From an uncultured Peptococcaceae bacterium (GTDB lineage Bacteria; Bacillota; Peptococcia; Peptococcales; Peptococcaceae): DNA of 24,791 bases. A program made the position numbers and the translations under genes. Numbering within the stretch: the stretch's first letter is position 1; each line of letters begins with the position of its first letter. Below the pieces are notes generated by a model. The model did no database searches. It worked only from the letters and a program-made list of their open reading frames with translations, and was not told the origin of the DNA. Positions 1 through 6,306 of this stretch are shown piece after piece. The stretch covers positions 1 to 24,791 of the forward strand of contig CABQBF010000024.1 in assembly GCA_902462325.1 (NCBI GenBank), read 5' to 3'.

Positions 1-595
1 ACATAGGCCCCTGTACCGCTGCACTGACTGCCACATGGGGTACCGCCTTCAACTGCAAATCGGCTGCGGCCTGCTGCAGCAATACTTCACTATCCTCCAA
101 AGGCTGGGCCGCTGCCAAGGCCCTGCGGCGGAAGAAGCCGTACTGCACGCCGTGCCATAGCAGAAAGCCCACTGCGCCTGCCAGCCAGATTGCAAAGAAT
201 AGCACGCCGCGGGAAACAGGCCGTTGCATTGGCGTGATTGCTGCCACCGGAGAAACGGCTGCTTGCGGTTCCGCTACCTTATTATCAACAGTTGGTATGA
301 CTTCCACATCAGCAACCGGTATGATAGCTGGCTCGATGGGATTGCTATCGGCAATCACTTGCCCGCCTTGCCAGGCCGGCGCCGCCTGTAAATCCATCTC
401 TAGCTGCACCGCTGTCTGGGGCAGATCCAACGAGAAGGGCACCAACAGCCGCACCGCCAGTATCAGCCAAATGACCTTGCGCCAACGGGCGCTGTAGCGC
501 TTCTGCCACAGCGGCACCAGCAACAACAATATACCGATAACCGCCGCCGTACTCAAACTGATTTGCAGGATTGTTTCTATAAAGTGAAGCATCAT
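1..595 (-). CDS. BlaR1/M56-family membrane sensor, N-terminal part (cut by window edge)
   Basis: The reading frame opens with ATGATG at 595 and stays open to the window edge, giving about 198 residues. It begins MMLHFIETILQISL, a first membrane helix. A second hydrophobic stretch follows after the WRKVIWLILAVRLLVPFSL segment, and a third (VLFFAIWLAGAVGFLLWH) comes after a Pro/Ala/Val-rich linker of about 70 residues. This matches the N-terminal membrane part of BlaR1/MecR1-like M56 proteins, where a signal activates a zinc protease that inactivates the partner repressor. The HExxH protease motif would lie beyond the window, so it cannot be confirmed. The start codon overlaps the stop of the upstream blaI-like gene (ATGA), showing translational coupling. 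The RBS GGAGGCGGAGG lies inside the end of that gene. The family call rests on topology plus the BlaI neighbour. Confidence 0.8.
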   Translation of the reverse strand, partial: MMLHFIETILQISLSTAAVIGILLLLVPLWQKRYSARWRKVIWLILAVRLLVPFSLDLPQTAVQLEMDLQAAPAWQGGQVIADSNPIEPAIIPVADVEVIPTVDNKVAEPQAAVSPVAAITPMQRPVSRGVLFFAIWLAGAVGFLLWHGVQYGFFRRRALAAAQPLEDSEVLLQQAAADLQLKAVPHVAVSAAVQGPM

Positions 596-963
596 TCCTC
601 CGCCTCCTCAATAAATCGCTTCAATTCTTCTAAATCGGCTTTGGATACCTTCTGACCGTCATAGAGCGAAGCGACCAGACTGGTCAACGAGTTGTGGTGC
701 AGCTTGCGCAGCAGCGTACTGCTGGCTTCCTGCACATAATCTTCCCGCGGAATTAACACCGAATAAACATTGTGCCGTCCTTCCTTATCGCAGCGCAAAA
801 AGCCTCTGCCGCACAGCCGCGTCAGCAAATTGAGCAGCGTAGGTTTGGTCCAATCCTTGTCCAACCGCTCCATAATATAATCGGAGGTCACCGGCGCTTT
901 GGCGTCCCAAACCACCAGCATAATTTCCAATTCTGCATCCGGTAATTTTTTTGTTGTTTTCAT
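592..963 (-). CDS. BlaI/MecI/CopY-family transcriptional repressor
   Basis: The protein has 123 residues, the usual BlaI/MecI size. It starts MKTTKKLPDAELEIMLVVWD, the typical winged-helix opening (LPxAELEIMxVxW), and continues with the recognition-helix region TKPTLLNLLTRLCGRGFL. The C-terminal half forms the dimerisation region, and the site equivalent to the BlaI cleavage loop falls near LHHNSLTSLVASLYD. The ATG at 963 is preferred over an upstream in-frame codon at 984 because GGGAG lies a few bases before it. It is known for the family that such dimers repress their own operon and are inactivated by the M56 partner, and that partner is the next gene here, overlapping by four bases. Two GACAnnTGTC palindromes in the promoter support autoregulation. 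The inducing signal (beta-lactam, cell-wall stress, copper or other) cannot be read from sequence. Confidence 0.93.
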   Translation of the reverse strand: MKTTKKLPDAELEIMLVVWDAKAPVTSDYIMERLDKDWTKPTLLNLLTRLCGRGFLRCDKEGRHNVYSVLIPREDYVQEASSTLLRKLHHNSLTSLVASLYDGQKVSKADLEELKRFIEEAEE

Positions 964-995
964 GGTTCCCACTCCCAGTTTCAATTTTATATCTC

Positions 996-1051
996 GACAA
1001 TTGTCTAACTTAAGTTATTTATATTTTGACATTTGTCTAATAATATGTCAA
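996..1051 (-). promoter_or_regulatory. blaI-blaR-type promoter with two palindromic operators
   Basis: Read on the minus strand, TTGACA (1051-1046) is followed by a 17-bp spacer and CAAAAT (1028-1023). Palindromes GACATTTGTC (1028-1037) and GACAATTGTC (996-1005) lie 32 bp centre to centre, about three helical turns. The first fills the -35/-10 spacer and the second lies downstream of the likely start. BlaI/CopY-family proteins bind palindromes of the TACAnnTGTA/GACAnnTGTC kind, so these are probably the operators of the adjacent repressor. Confidence 0.7.
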
Positions 1052-1115
1052 GTACTATTTTATTTTTTACAAATAAAATTTCTTGCTTGTCGGGTCTACA
1101 GACTGCTTGGCAACA

Positions 1116-1158
1116 GAAAAATAGCAGCCGAAAAAGAACATCCCGTTCCAGCTGCTAT
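1116..1158 (-). terminator. Rho-independent terminator of the HAD gene
   Basis: On the minus strand ATAGCAGC (1158-1151) pairs perfectly with GCTGCTAT (1128-1121), and an inner GAAC/GTTC helix adds to the stem. The hairpin is followed by TTTTT. It lies about 20 bases after the stop codon at 1179. Confidence 0.8.
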
Positions 1159-1178
1159 CGTCTCAAAAATTTTATATT

Positions 1179-1841
1179 TTACTTTTCACTGGCGTTTTGC
1201 TGTAAATAGGCCAGCACCTCCAGCAAATTGTTACACACCGTGCAACTTAGCTGCTCCATCTCCGCCGTCACCGGCAGCAAATCGGGCACCATGATGGGCT
1301 GCATACCAGCTCGGCTGGCCGAACGGATACCGTTGTACGAGTCTTCAATGGCATACGCCTCTGTCGGAGCAACGGCCATTTTTTCACAGGCCATCAGATA
1401 AATATCGGGCTCCGGCTTGCTGCGTTTCAAATTTTCGCCGCTGACAATCACATCGAAATACTCAATAAGCTGCGCCTGCCGCAAGCCGTTCAGAATATAT
1501 TGCAGCGTACTGGACGATGCCAACCCAATGGCATACCCGTTGTGCTTCAGATAGTCCATCAGATCCCGCACACCTGGTTTGACAGGCAAGCCATATTTAT
1601 CGGTATAATTGTAGAAAAATTCTCTGGTGTACTTACGGAATTCCTCATAGGAAAACCGAAGACCAAACTGCTCCTGCAGCAACCGCTCCGTAAAAATGTG
1701 ATTGGTACCCACACACTGCAAAAACAAATGGTCCACTCGGCCTAGATGCAACCGTTCCGCCGCATAGCGCCAACCCTGCCGCACCACCTGCTCCGAATCA
1801 AAAATCACACCGTCCAAGTCGAAAATCACCGTTTTTCTCAT
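1179..1841 (-). CDS. HAD-family hydrolase, beta-phosphoglucomutase-like
   Basis: This is a 220-residue protein, normal for HAD subfamily IA. Motif I is plain at the N-terminus (FDLDGVIFDSE; Asp8 nucleophile, Asp10 acid/base). The helical cap domain follows (about residues 16-85), then motif II (LASSST), the conserved Lys region (KRSKPEPDIYL) and motif III (AIEDSYNGIRSA). Relatives of this layout are sugar-phosphate phosphatases or beta-phosphoglucomutases acting in the cytoplasm; the exact substrate cannot be read from sequence. The ATG at 1841 is chosen because AAAGGTGG lies just upstream and motif I begins within ten residues; a longer frame to 1931 has no RBS. The gene stands alone between terminators, downstream of the amidohydrolase in the same orientation. 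Confidence 0.9.
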   Translation of the reverse strand: MRKTVIFDLDGVIFDSEQVVRQGWRYAAERLHLGRVDHLFLQCVGTNHIFTERLLQEQFGLRFSYEEFRKYTREFFYNYTDKYGLPVKPGVRDLMDYLKHNGYAIGLASSSTLQYILNGLRQAQLIEYFDVIVSGENLKRSKPEPDIYLMACEKMAVAPTEAYAIEDSYNGIRSASRAGMQPIMVPDLLPVTAEMEQLSCTVCNNLLEVLAYLQQNASEK

Positions 1842-1920
1842 CCTCACGCCACCTTTTGTCTTTTGCTCTATTATAGAGTGTCCGATGCAAAAGTACAAGG
1901 GCCAGACACATTCTTTACAC

Positions 1921-1968
1921 AAAAAGGACATGCAGCGCCGTCCTAACTAAAACGGACACTGCACGTCC
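1921..1968 (-). terminator. Terminator of the amidohydrolase gene
   Basis: Minus-strand GGACGTGCAG (1968-1959) pairs with CTGCATGTCC (1935-1926), with one G-U pair, and is followed by TTTTTG. It lies about ten bases past the stop at 1979. Confidence 0.85.
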
Positions 1969-1978
1969 ATAATACCTT

Positions 1979-3598
1979 CTATTTCTTCCGATAAATTACT
2001 TCTCCGTCCTTAATAGTTTCCAACACCTGAATATCGCGGATTTTCATAGGGTCTACTTTCAAGGGATTGCCATCTAGAATAACCAAATCGGCCCGTTTTC
2101 CAACTTTGATAGATCCTTTGCTATCTTCTTCAAAATAAGCATAAGCCGAATTGATGGTGATACCTTTCAAAGCGTCATAAACGCTAATACGCTGTTCCGG
2201 TCCAATTTCTACGCCGCTGCGGGTAATGCGGTTGACAGCGGCCCATACGCTATGCAGCAATTTCGGCCGCACAATGGGCGTATCGGTATGGAAATTATAA
2301 AGCATGGCTCTGTCTAAGGCTGATTTCACCGGACTGACCCGACGGCCCCGTTTATCACCGAAATTTTTCAAATGGACATCGCCCCAATACCAGGTGTGCG
2401 CTACAAAAATAGACGGTAGCATGTGCAGCTTCACCATACGGTCCAACTGGTCATCTCGTACAGTCTGACAGTGAATCATCACTGGTCGCAAATTATCTTT
2501 ATTGGGATTGTCAGAGGCAGCCAGTTCTGTTTCATACACATCCAACAACTGCTGGGAAGCGGCATCACCGTTGCAATGGGTTAATAATTGCTGATTATCG
2601 GCGATAGCTTTTTTCACACAGGCATGCACCTGCTCATCCTTTAGCCAAGGATAACCGCAATAGTCGCCGGAATTTTCATACGGCGCACTCATCCAAGCCG
2701 ATTTGCCCTGGGGAGAACCGTCCAATAAAATTTTATAGCCGCCAATTTTTACATGATTGATATAAGTTCCCACAATCTCCTGATTTTCTGCCATCACATT
2801 GTCTAACCCTTCTGGGCACATACTTTCTAATGGGCTGGGATAGGCAACAATATCCACCTTTAAACGGCCTGCAGCGCCAGCCTTGCGCATAGCTGCCAAA
2901 CCAGCGCCGGAGGTACCGCCATCCTGCACAGTCGTGATACCATTAGAGGTATAGACTTCCTGTACCTGCACCAACAAATCTTCCAAATTTTCATCTCCGC
3001 TGGCATTTAAAGCGCCCAATGCCATAATAGCTGTTTCTTCCAAATATCCGGTTGGCTCCTGCGTGCCTGGATAACGGGCAATTACACCGCCCTCTATCTC
3101 CGGCGTTGCTTCATTGATATCGGCCTTGGCTAGCGCCAATGAATTGGCTACGCCCATATGACCAGAAGCATGCAAAATGATAATCGGATGCACTGTGGAA
3201 ACCCTATCCAATACCTTTTTGTCAGGATGCCGCCCCTCTACTAAATAGTTATGGTCATACAGACAGCCAAAAACAGGTTCTCCCGCAGCAATCTTGCGTT
3301 CCGCAATGAAGTGTTGCAGAATTGTTACAATATCATCAAAATTTTTGGCGTCTTCTAAGATTGCCCTGGTGGCATACTGTGGGCCAGCCATGGTAATGTG
3401 ACCATGCCCATCGATAAAAGACGGCATTAAGGTGTTACCTTCTAAGTCCCGCAACTGACAGTGAACGCTTTTCTGCGCTGCTACTGCATCATAAGCGCCT
3501 ACCGCTTTAATTTTTCCGTCAACCACCAAAACGGCTTCCGCAAAATTCTTTTCGCCCTCCATGGTAATCACATCGCCATTAAAATATAAGGTTTCCAT
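1979..3598 (-). CDS. YtcJ-like amidohydrolase (amidohydrolase family 3)
   Basis: The protein has 539 residues, the usual size for YtcJ-like metal-dependent amidohydrolases. A small beta-sandwich opens and closes it: METLYFNGDVITMEG at the start and KVGKRADLVILDGNPL near the end. In between is a TIM-barrel with the metal motif FIDGHGHIT (His65, His67), a DGGTSGAG segment, LTHCNGDAA (His), MIHCQTVRDDQ (His) and the late FHTDTPI Asp region. Proteins of this family hydrolyse amide or related C-N bonds of varied small molecules; the substrate cannot be predicted. No signal peptide is visible, so it acts in the cytoplasm. The ATG is preceded by AAGGAG at suitable distance. It is monocistronic, with its own extended -10 promoter upstream and a terminator downstream. 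Confidence 0.9.
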   Translation of the reverse strand: METLYFNGDVITMEGEKNFAEAVLVVDGKIKAVGAYDAVAAQKSVHCQLRDLEGNTLMPSFIDGHGHITMAGPQYATRAILEDAKNFDDIVTILQHFIAERKIAAGEPVFGCLYDHNYLVEGRHPDKKVLDRVSTVHPIIILHASGHMGVANSLALAKADINEATPEIEGGVIARYPGTQEPTGYLEETAIMALGALNASGDENLEDLLVQVQEVYTSNGITTVQDGGTSGAGLAAMRKAGAAGRLKVDIVAYPSPLESMCPEGLDNVMAENQEIVGTYINHVKIGGYKILLDGSPQGKSAWMSAPYENSGDYCGYPWLKDEQVHACVKKAIADNQQLLTHCNGDAASQQLLDVYETELAASDNPNKDNLRPVMIHCQTVRDDQLDRMVKLHMLPSIFVAHTWYWGDVHLKNFGDKRGRRVSPVKSALDRAMLYNFHTDTPIVRPKLLHSVWAAVNRITRSGVEIGPEQRISVYDALKGITINSAYAYFEEDSKGSIKVGKRADLVILDGNPLKVDPMKIRDIQVLETIKDGEVIYRKK

Positions 3599-3649
3599 CT
3601 GTCTCGCTCCTTTTTATCCAGTTGTTAGATTGCTCATTTCGTTACTGGC

Positions 3650-3655
3650 ATTATA
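3650..3655 (-). promoter_or_regulatory. Extended -10 element upstream of the amidohydrolase gene
   Basis: On the minus strand TGCTATAAT is a perfect extended -10 box about 50 bases before the ATG at 3598. No good -35 is seen at 16-18 bp, which is common for extended -10 promoters. The rest of the AT-rich spacer up to 3827 shows no gene. Confidence 0.5.
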
Positions 3656-3827
3656 GCACCGCTGTTTTATAAAGAAAAATATATCTTTCTCAAATCATTT
3701 TCTCTATTTCATTTATGTTTTTATATAGTAAAGTTTTTTTGCAATTTGAATATGCTTAGATATATTGTCTTTACAAAATTAAATTCCTTATTTTCATAAT
3801 TTCAAGGCAATTCATGAAAAGAAAAGC

Positions 3828-3856
3828 TGGACATTTCCGGCAAAAACCGTTATACT
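3828..3856 (+). promoter_or_regulatory. Sigma-A promoter of the glycosidase gene
   Basis: TGGACA (3828-3833), a 17-bp spacer and TATACT (3851-3856). Just downstream is a short inverted repeat, GTAAC-TTTTTT-GTTAC (3863-3878), at the expected transcription start, which could be an operator or a 5' hairpin. Confidence 0.7.
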
Positions 3857-3951
3857 ATAAATGTAACTTTTTTGTTACTTTTAACTTTTAATTTAAAATG
3901 AAATGTGTTATCCATATAGACTTCCATTCTCTCGTGAAAGGAGGCCCGATT

Positions 3952-5379
3952 ATGCGTCTTTTCCAACGGAATATGCTGCTGGCTGTTTTACTATTGCTAT
4001 TCTGCTGTACCGCATCCCCGGCCTTTTCTGCTACCAACAATCTGGATGTTCAGGTTGATGGCAAAACTGTGCAATTTCAGGCACTGGCAACCAATAATTT
4101 AATTTTTATACCCGCCCGTGATTTGGCAAATCTCTTTAACGCCGAATTATCTTATGACGCCAAAGAGAAAGAGCTGACCATCAAATCTGCCAAGACCAAG
4201 GTAGTGCTTACCATAGGCTCCAGCAGCATTGTTGTCAACAATAAAAAAATCCAATTGGACGCATCCCCTATGATTGTGGATGATACCACCTACGTTCCGG
4301 TTAAAGCTGTCTCCGCCATTTGGGGCGCAAGCTACGGCGCTAATGAGCAAACCTTATATATGCGCACCGATGGCAGTCCTGTTCAGGTACCTGCTGTAGA
4401 AAAAGTACTTACGAAAAAAGAGACCGTTTCTATTGGTGGTAAAAATACCACTGTCAGCTATATTTTAGTGCCTAAATCCTCTAATCTGAAAGCAGACGTG
4501 GCGCTGGCGCAAAATGCCATTGGTCAGACCGAGTCTTTAGCCAGTCTGGCAAAACGCTCCTCAGCCAAAGCCGCCATCAACGGCAGCTACTTCCAAAGCT
4601 ATGACAGTTCTCAATCGCAGGATCCCTTTGGCTTGTTGATTAAAAACGGCAAGCTGATTCATGCAGAAGGCACTGGCAGCGTCATTGGCTTTACCAGCAG
4701 CGGCACTGTAAAAATGGACATTGTTCGCAGTTCCATCACAGCCACTGTAGGCGGCGCCAACTATGCAGTTTCCTTAGTAAACCATACGCCAGCCGTTAAC
4801 AGCAACACGGTTGTTCTATTTACCAGCGCCCGTGGACGCAGCACCAGTTGCGCGTTTGGAACATCTTTGGTAGTACAAAACGGTGAAGTTATATCGGTGT
4901 CCAATAAAACGGCAGCCAACATTCCCAGCAATGGTTATGTACTGTTTTTCACCGGTGATAAAGCCTCTGCCGCCCAGGCTGTCAAAAAGGGCGCCAAGGT
5001 TTCCTATAACATCAGCTATGTCAACCAAGCCGGCAACAAGGTGGATTGGTCCAATGTGCAGACCGCAGCAGGTGCTGGTCCATTGCTCCTGAAGGATGGC
5101 GCTAACATAGTCAACCCAGAAAAAGAAGGCTTCTCCGATTCGGCGGGATTTTCGATGGCCGTTGCCCGCAGTGCAGTAGGTGTCACGCAAAGCGGCGATA
5201 TTTTGCTGGTAGGCGGCGTCAAATGTACGCTAAATCAACTGGCTTCAGTCATGTCTCAGTTGGGGGCAACGCAAGCCATTTGTATGGACAGCGGTTCTTC
5301 CTCCGGGCTCTATAGCAGCGGCAGTACATCCCTGTCGGCACCGAGCAAAGAAATCAGCAATGCTTTAATCTTTAAATAA
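3952..5379 (+). CDS. Exported stalk-domain protein with phosphodiester glycosidase (NAGPA-like) domain
   Basis: This is a 475-residue exported protein. The signal peptide spans about residues 1-27 (RNMLLAVLLLLFCCTASPAFS, ending in an AFS-A type cleavage site). Residues about 30-140 match the 'copper amine oxidase N-terminal-like' stalk domain found in many Firmicute surface proteins (VDGKTV, FIPARDLANLF, YVPVKAVSAIWGA); despite its name it does not imply copper oxidation. Residues about 200-475 match the phosphodiester glycosidase domain of the NAGPA type, with AAINGSYF (207-214), DPFGLLIKNGKLI, a TAAGAGPLLLKDG segment and the late ICMDSGSSSG motif. That domain cleaves sugar phosphodiesters, so a role on cell-envelope glycopolymers is an inference. 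The ATG at 3952 has GAAAGGAGG just upstream; the longer frame from 3898 lacks an RBS and would bury the signal peptide. Confidence 0.88.
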   Translation: MRLFQRNMLLAVLLLLFCCTASPAFSATNNLDVQVDGKTVQFQALATNNLIFIPARDLANLFNAELSYDAKEKELTIKSAKTKVVLTIGSSSIVVNNKKIQLDASPMIVDDTTYVPVKAVSAIWGASYGANEQTLYMRTDGSPVQVPAVEKVLTKKETVSIGGKNTTVSYILVPKSSNLKADVALAQNAIGQTESLASLAKRSSAKAAINGSYFQSYDSSQSQDPFGLLIKNGKLIHAEGTGSVIGFTSSGTVKMDIVRSSITATVGGANYAVSLVNHTPAVNSNTVVLFTSARGRSTSCAFGTSLVVQNGEVISVSNKTAANIPSNGYVLFFTGDKASAAQAVKKGAKVSYNISYVNQAGNKVDWSNVQTAAGAGPLLLKDGANIVNPEKEGFSDSAGFSMAVARSAVGVTQSGDILLVGGVKCTLNQLASVMSQLGATQAICMDSGSSSGLYSSGSTSLSAPSKEISNALIFK

Positions 5380-5392
5380 CCCACATAGATGC

Positions 5393-5429
5393 AAAAATGG
5401 TGCAGATGATTTCTATTTGCACCATTTTT
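5393..5429 (+). terminator. Terminator of the glycosidase gene
   Basis: AAAAATGGTGCA (5393-5404) pairs with TGCACCATTTTT (5418-5429), leaving a T-run on the plus strand. The symmetry also gives a T-run on the minus strand, so it may work in both directions. Confidence 0.85.
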
Positions 5430-5522
5430 GTTTATCTTTTTCCGCATATAACGCCCATATTGCTCGTCATCTATCATGTTATATACACATACGCAAATAG
5501 TACTTTCCTCAGTACCTGACAT

Positions 5523-5563
5523 AAAACAAAACACTGGCTCTACCATAAGACAGAAGCCAGTGT
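5523..5563 (-). terminator. Terminator of the XRE regulator gene
   Basis: Minus-strand ACACTGGCT (5563-5555) pairs with AGCCAGTGT (5539-5531), followed by TTTGTTTT. It lies directly after the stop at 5572. Between here and the plus-strand terminator at 5429 no gene is seen. Confidence 0.85.
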
Positions 5564-5571
5564 CGAAATAC

Positions 5572-5790
5572 TTACTTCATTTCTTGTATACTCAACAACG
5601 CCGTCAAGGGCATTTCCGTCACTTCCGAGATTTTACTTAAAGTTCTCAAGGTAGTTGACACCTTGCCGGTTTCAATTTTACGATACCCTTCTGTACTTAA
5701 GCCTAATAAATGCGCCATTTCTTCTTGCGTGTAGTTCTCTTTGTTCCGATAAGTCTTCAACTTTTGAGCCAAAATTTTTTCAGCTTCCAT
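5572..5790 (-). CDS. Small XRE-family helix-turn-helix regulator
   Basis: This 72-residue single-domain DNA-binding protein has an HTH core at residues about 20-43 (YTQEEMAHLLGLSTEGYRKIETGK), the classic XRE/Cro pattern, and a short C-terminal helix region (SKISEVTEMPLTALLSIQEM). No sensor or protease domain is attached. The ATG at 5790 is used because AAGGAGGTGA lies directly upstream; an in-frame GTG nine bases earlier sits within that RBS and is unlikely to be used. The RBS lies in the loop of a perfect 8-bp inverted repeat, which suggests control by self-binding or by RNA structure. It is monocistronic with its own terminator. Its targets are unknown; no toxin or phage gene lies next to it. 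Confidence 0.88.
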   Translation of the reverse strand: MEAEKILAQKLKTYRNKENYTQEEMAHLLGLSTEGYRKIETGKVSTTLRTLSKISEVTEMPLTALLSIQEMK

Positions 5791-5815
5791 AATTATCACC
5801 TCCTTGATGATAATT
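5791..5815 (-). promoter_or_regulatory. Inverted repeat enclosing the XRE gene RBS
   Basis: On the minus strand AATTATCA (5815-5808) and TGATAATT (5798-5791) are perfect 8-bp arms around a 9-base centre containing AAGGAGG. The second arm abuts the start codon. It could be an autoregulatory operator or an RNA hairpin presenting the RBS in its loop. Confidence 0.6.
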
Positions 5816-5983
5816 GTAGAAACCTGTTTCCCCGGTTAATGCTCCTCTTCCACGAATGGGCCCTACCACAGCCAATTTAATTAAGGCTTTTCTTTGTTTT
5901 TACGGCAAAAAGTTGTATTTTCATTTTATATTTTGTAATAACATTCCATTTTGTTACCCCAAATTTCTCATTGCTAAAACAAT

Positions 5984-6018
5984 AAAAGAGGAACAAACCT
6001 GAAGCTTGCTCCTCTTTT
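5984..6018 (-). terminator. Terminator of the candidate small RNA
   Basis: Minus-strand AAAAGAGGA (6018-6010) pairs with TCCTCTTTT (5992-5984); an inner CAAGC/GTTTG helix extends the stem, and the loop is UUCAG. T-rich sequence follows. It lies just below the outer closing stem of the RNA. Confidence 0.75.
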
Positions 6019-6147
6019 CAGATATAGCTGTACAACCGTATTCGTAAAGGTAGGTTTGACATTTTGGCAAAGGGGGTTTGTCACGTATGTCGGATATTCT
6101 GATAATCTTATATTCCCAATAAATCTTCAAGCACAGCTATATTTATT
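5984..6147 (-). ncRNA. Candidate structured small RNA, own promoter and terminator
   Basis: No credible protein gene lies here on either strand, yet the stretch has every part of a stand-alone RNA gene on the minus strand. A good promoter sits upstream (TTGACA, 17 bp, TATGCT), with an expected start near 6147. A perfect 10-bp closing stem joins 6142-6133 (ATATAGCTGT) to 6031-6022 (ACAGCTATAT). Inside it are a second interrupted helix (6093-6083 with 6045-6036) and a third (TGACA/TGTCA, 6083-6079 with 6061-6057). The third closes a 17-nt loop containing CCCCCUUUGCC (6076-6066). A terminator hairpin ends the gene. The length is about 165 nt. The asymmetrical internal region is unlike the central bubble of 6S RNA, and SRP, tmRNA, RNase P or known riboswitch signatures were not seen. 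C-rich loops in Firmicute sRNAs commonly bind G-rich ribosome binding sites, so a trans-acting role is a reasonable inference. Confidence 0.6.
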
Positions 6148-6153
6148 AGCTTC

Positions 6154-6182
6154 AGCATACATCAAAGGCAGGCATTTGTCAA
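6154..6182 (-). promoter_or_regulatory. Promoter of the candidate small RNA
   Basis: Minus-strand TTGACA (6182-6177), 17-bp spacer, TATGCT (6159-6154). It lies downstream of the ilv terminator and has no protein gene after it. Confidence 0.7.
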
Positions 6183-6231
6183 GTGTTTTGGTAGGAATTC
6201 TTGCAAAATTTATCATTTTTTCCGCTAGAAC

Positions 6232-6268
6232 AGAAAAAGAACGCCATCACCACATGGGATAGCGCCCT
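6232..6268 (-). terminator. Terminator of the ilv operon
   Basis: Minus-strand CGCTATC (6264-6258) pairs with GATGGCG (6248-6242), extended outwards by G-U and A-U pairs, followed by TTCTTTTTC. It lies about 40 bases after the stop of the last ilv gene. Confidence 0.75.
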
Positions 6269-6306
6269 CTCTCTATTTATTTTAAGTTTATCACATAAGC
6301 TGTGAA

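Noticed and set aside
3898..3951. Upstream start of the glycosidase gene at 3898
   Set aside because: No RBS there; the ATG at 3952 has a strong RBS and places the signal peptide at the N-terminus.
5310..5546. A 78-residue minus-strand reading frame overlapping the end of the glycosidase gene
   Set aside because: It runs through two terminator hairpins, has no RBS and overlaps a well-supported gene.
6087..6122. A plus-strand mini-ORF (MSDILIILYSQ) preceded by AAAGGGGG, rich in Ile and Leu, resembling an amino acid leader peptide
   Set aside because: It is on the wrong strand for the ilv operon, has no downstream plus-strand gene, and its 'RBS' is the complement of the C-rich loop of the candidate small RNA.
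5984..6147. 6S RNA as the identity of the candidate small RNA
   Set aside because: Size and closing stem fit, but the inner region is strongly asymmetrical rather than a central bubble flanked by long arms on both sides.
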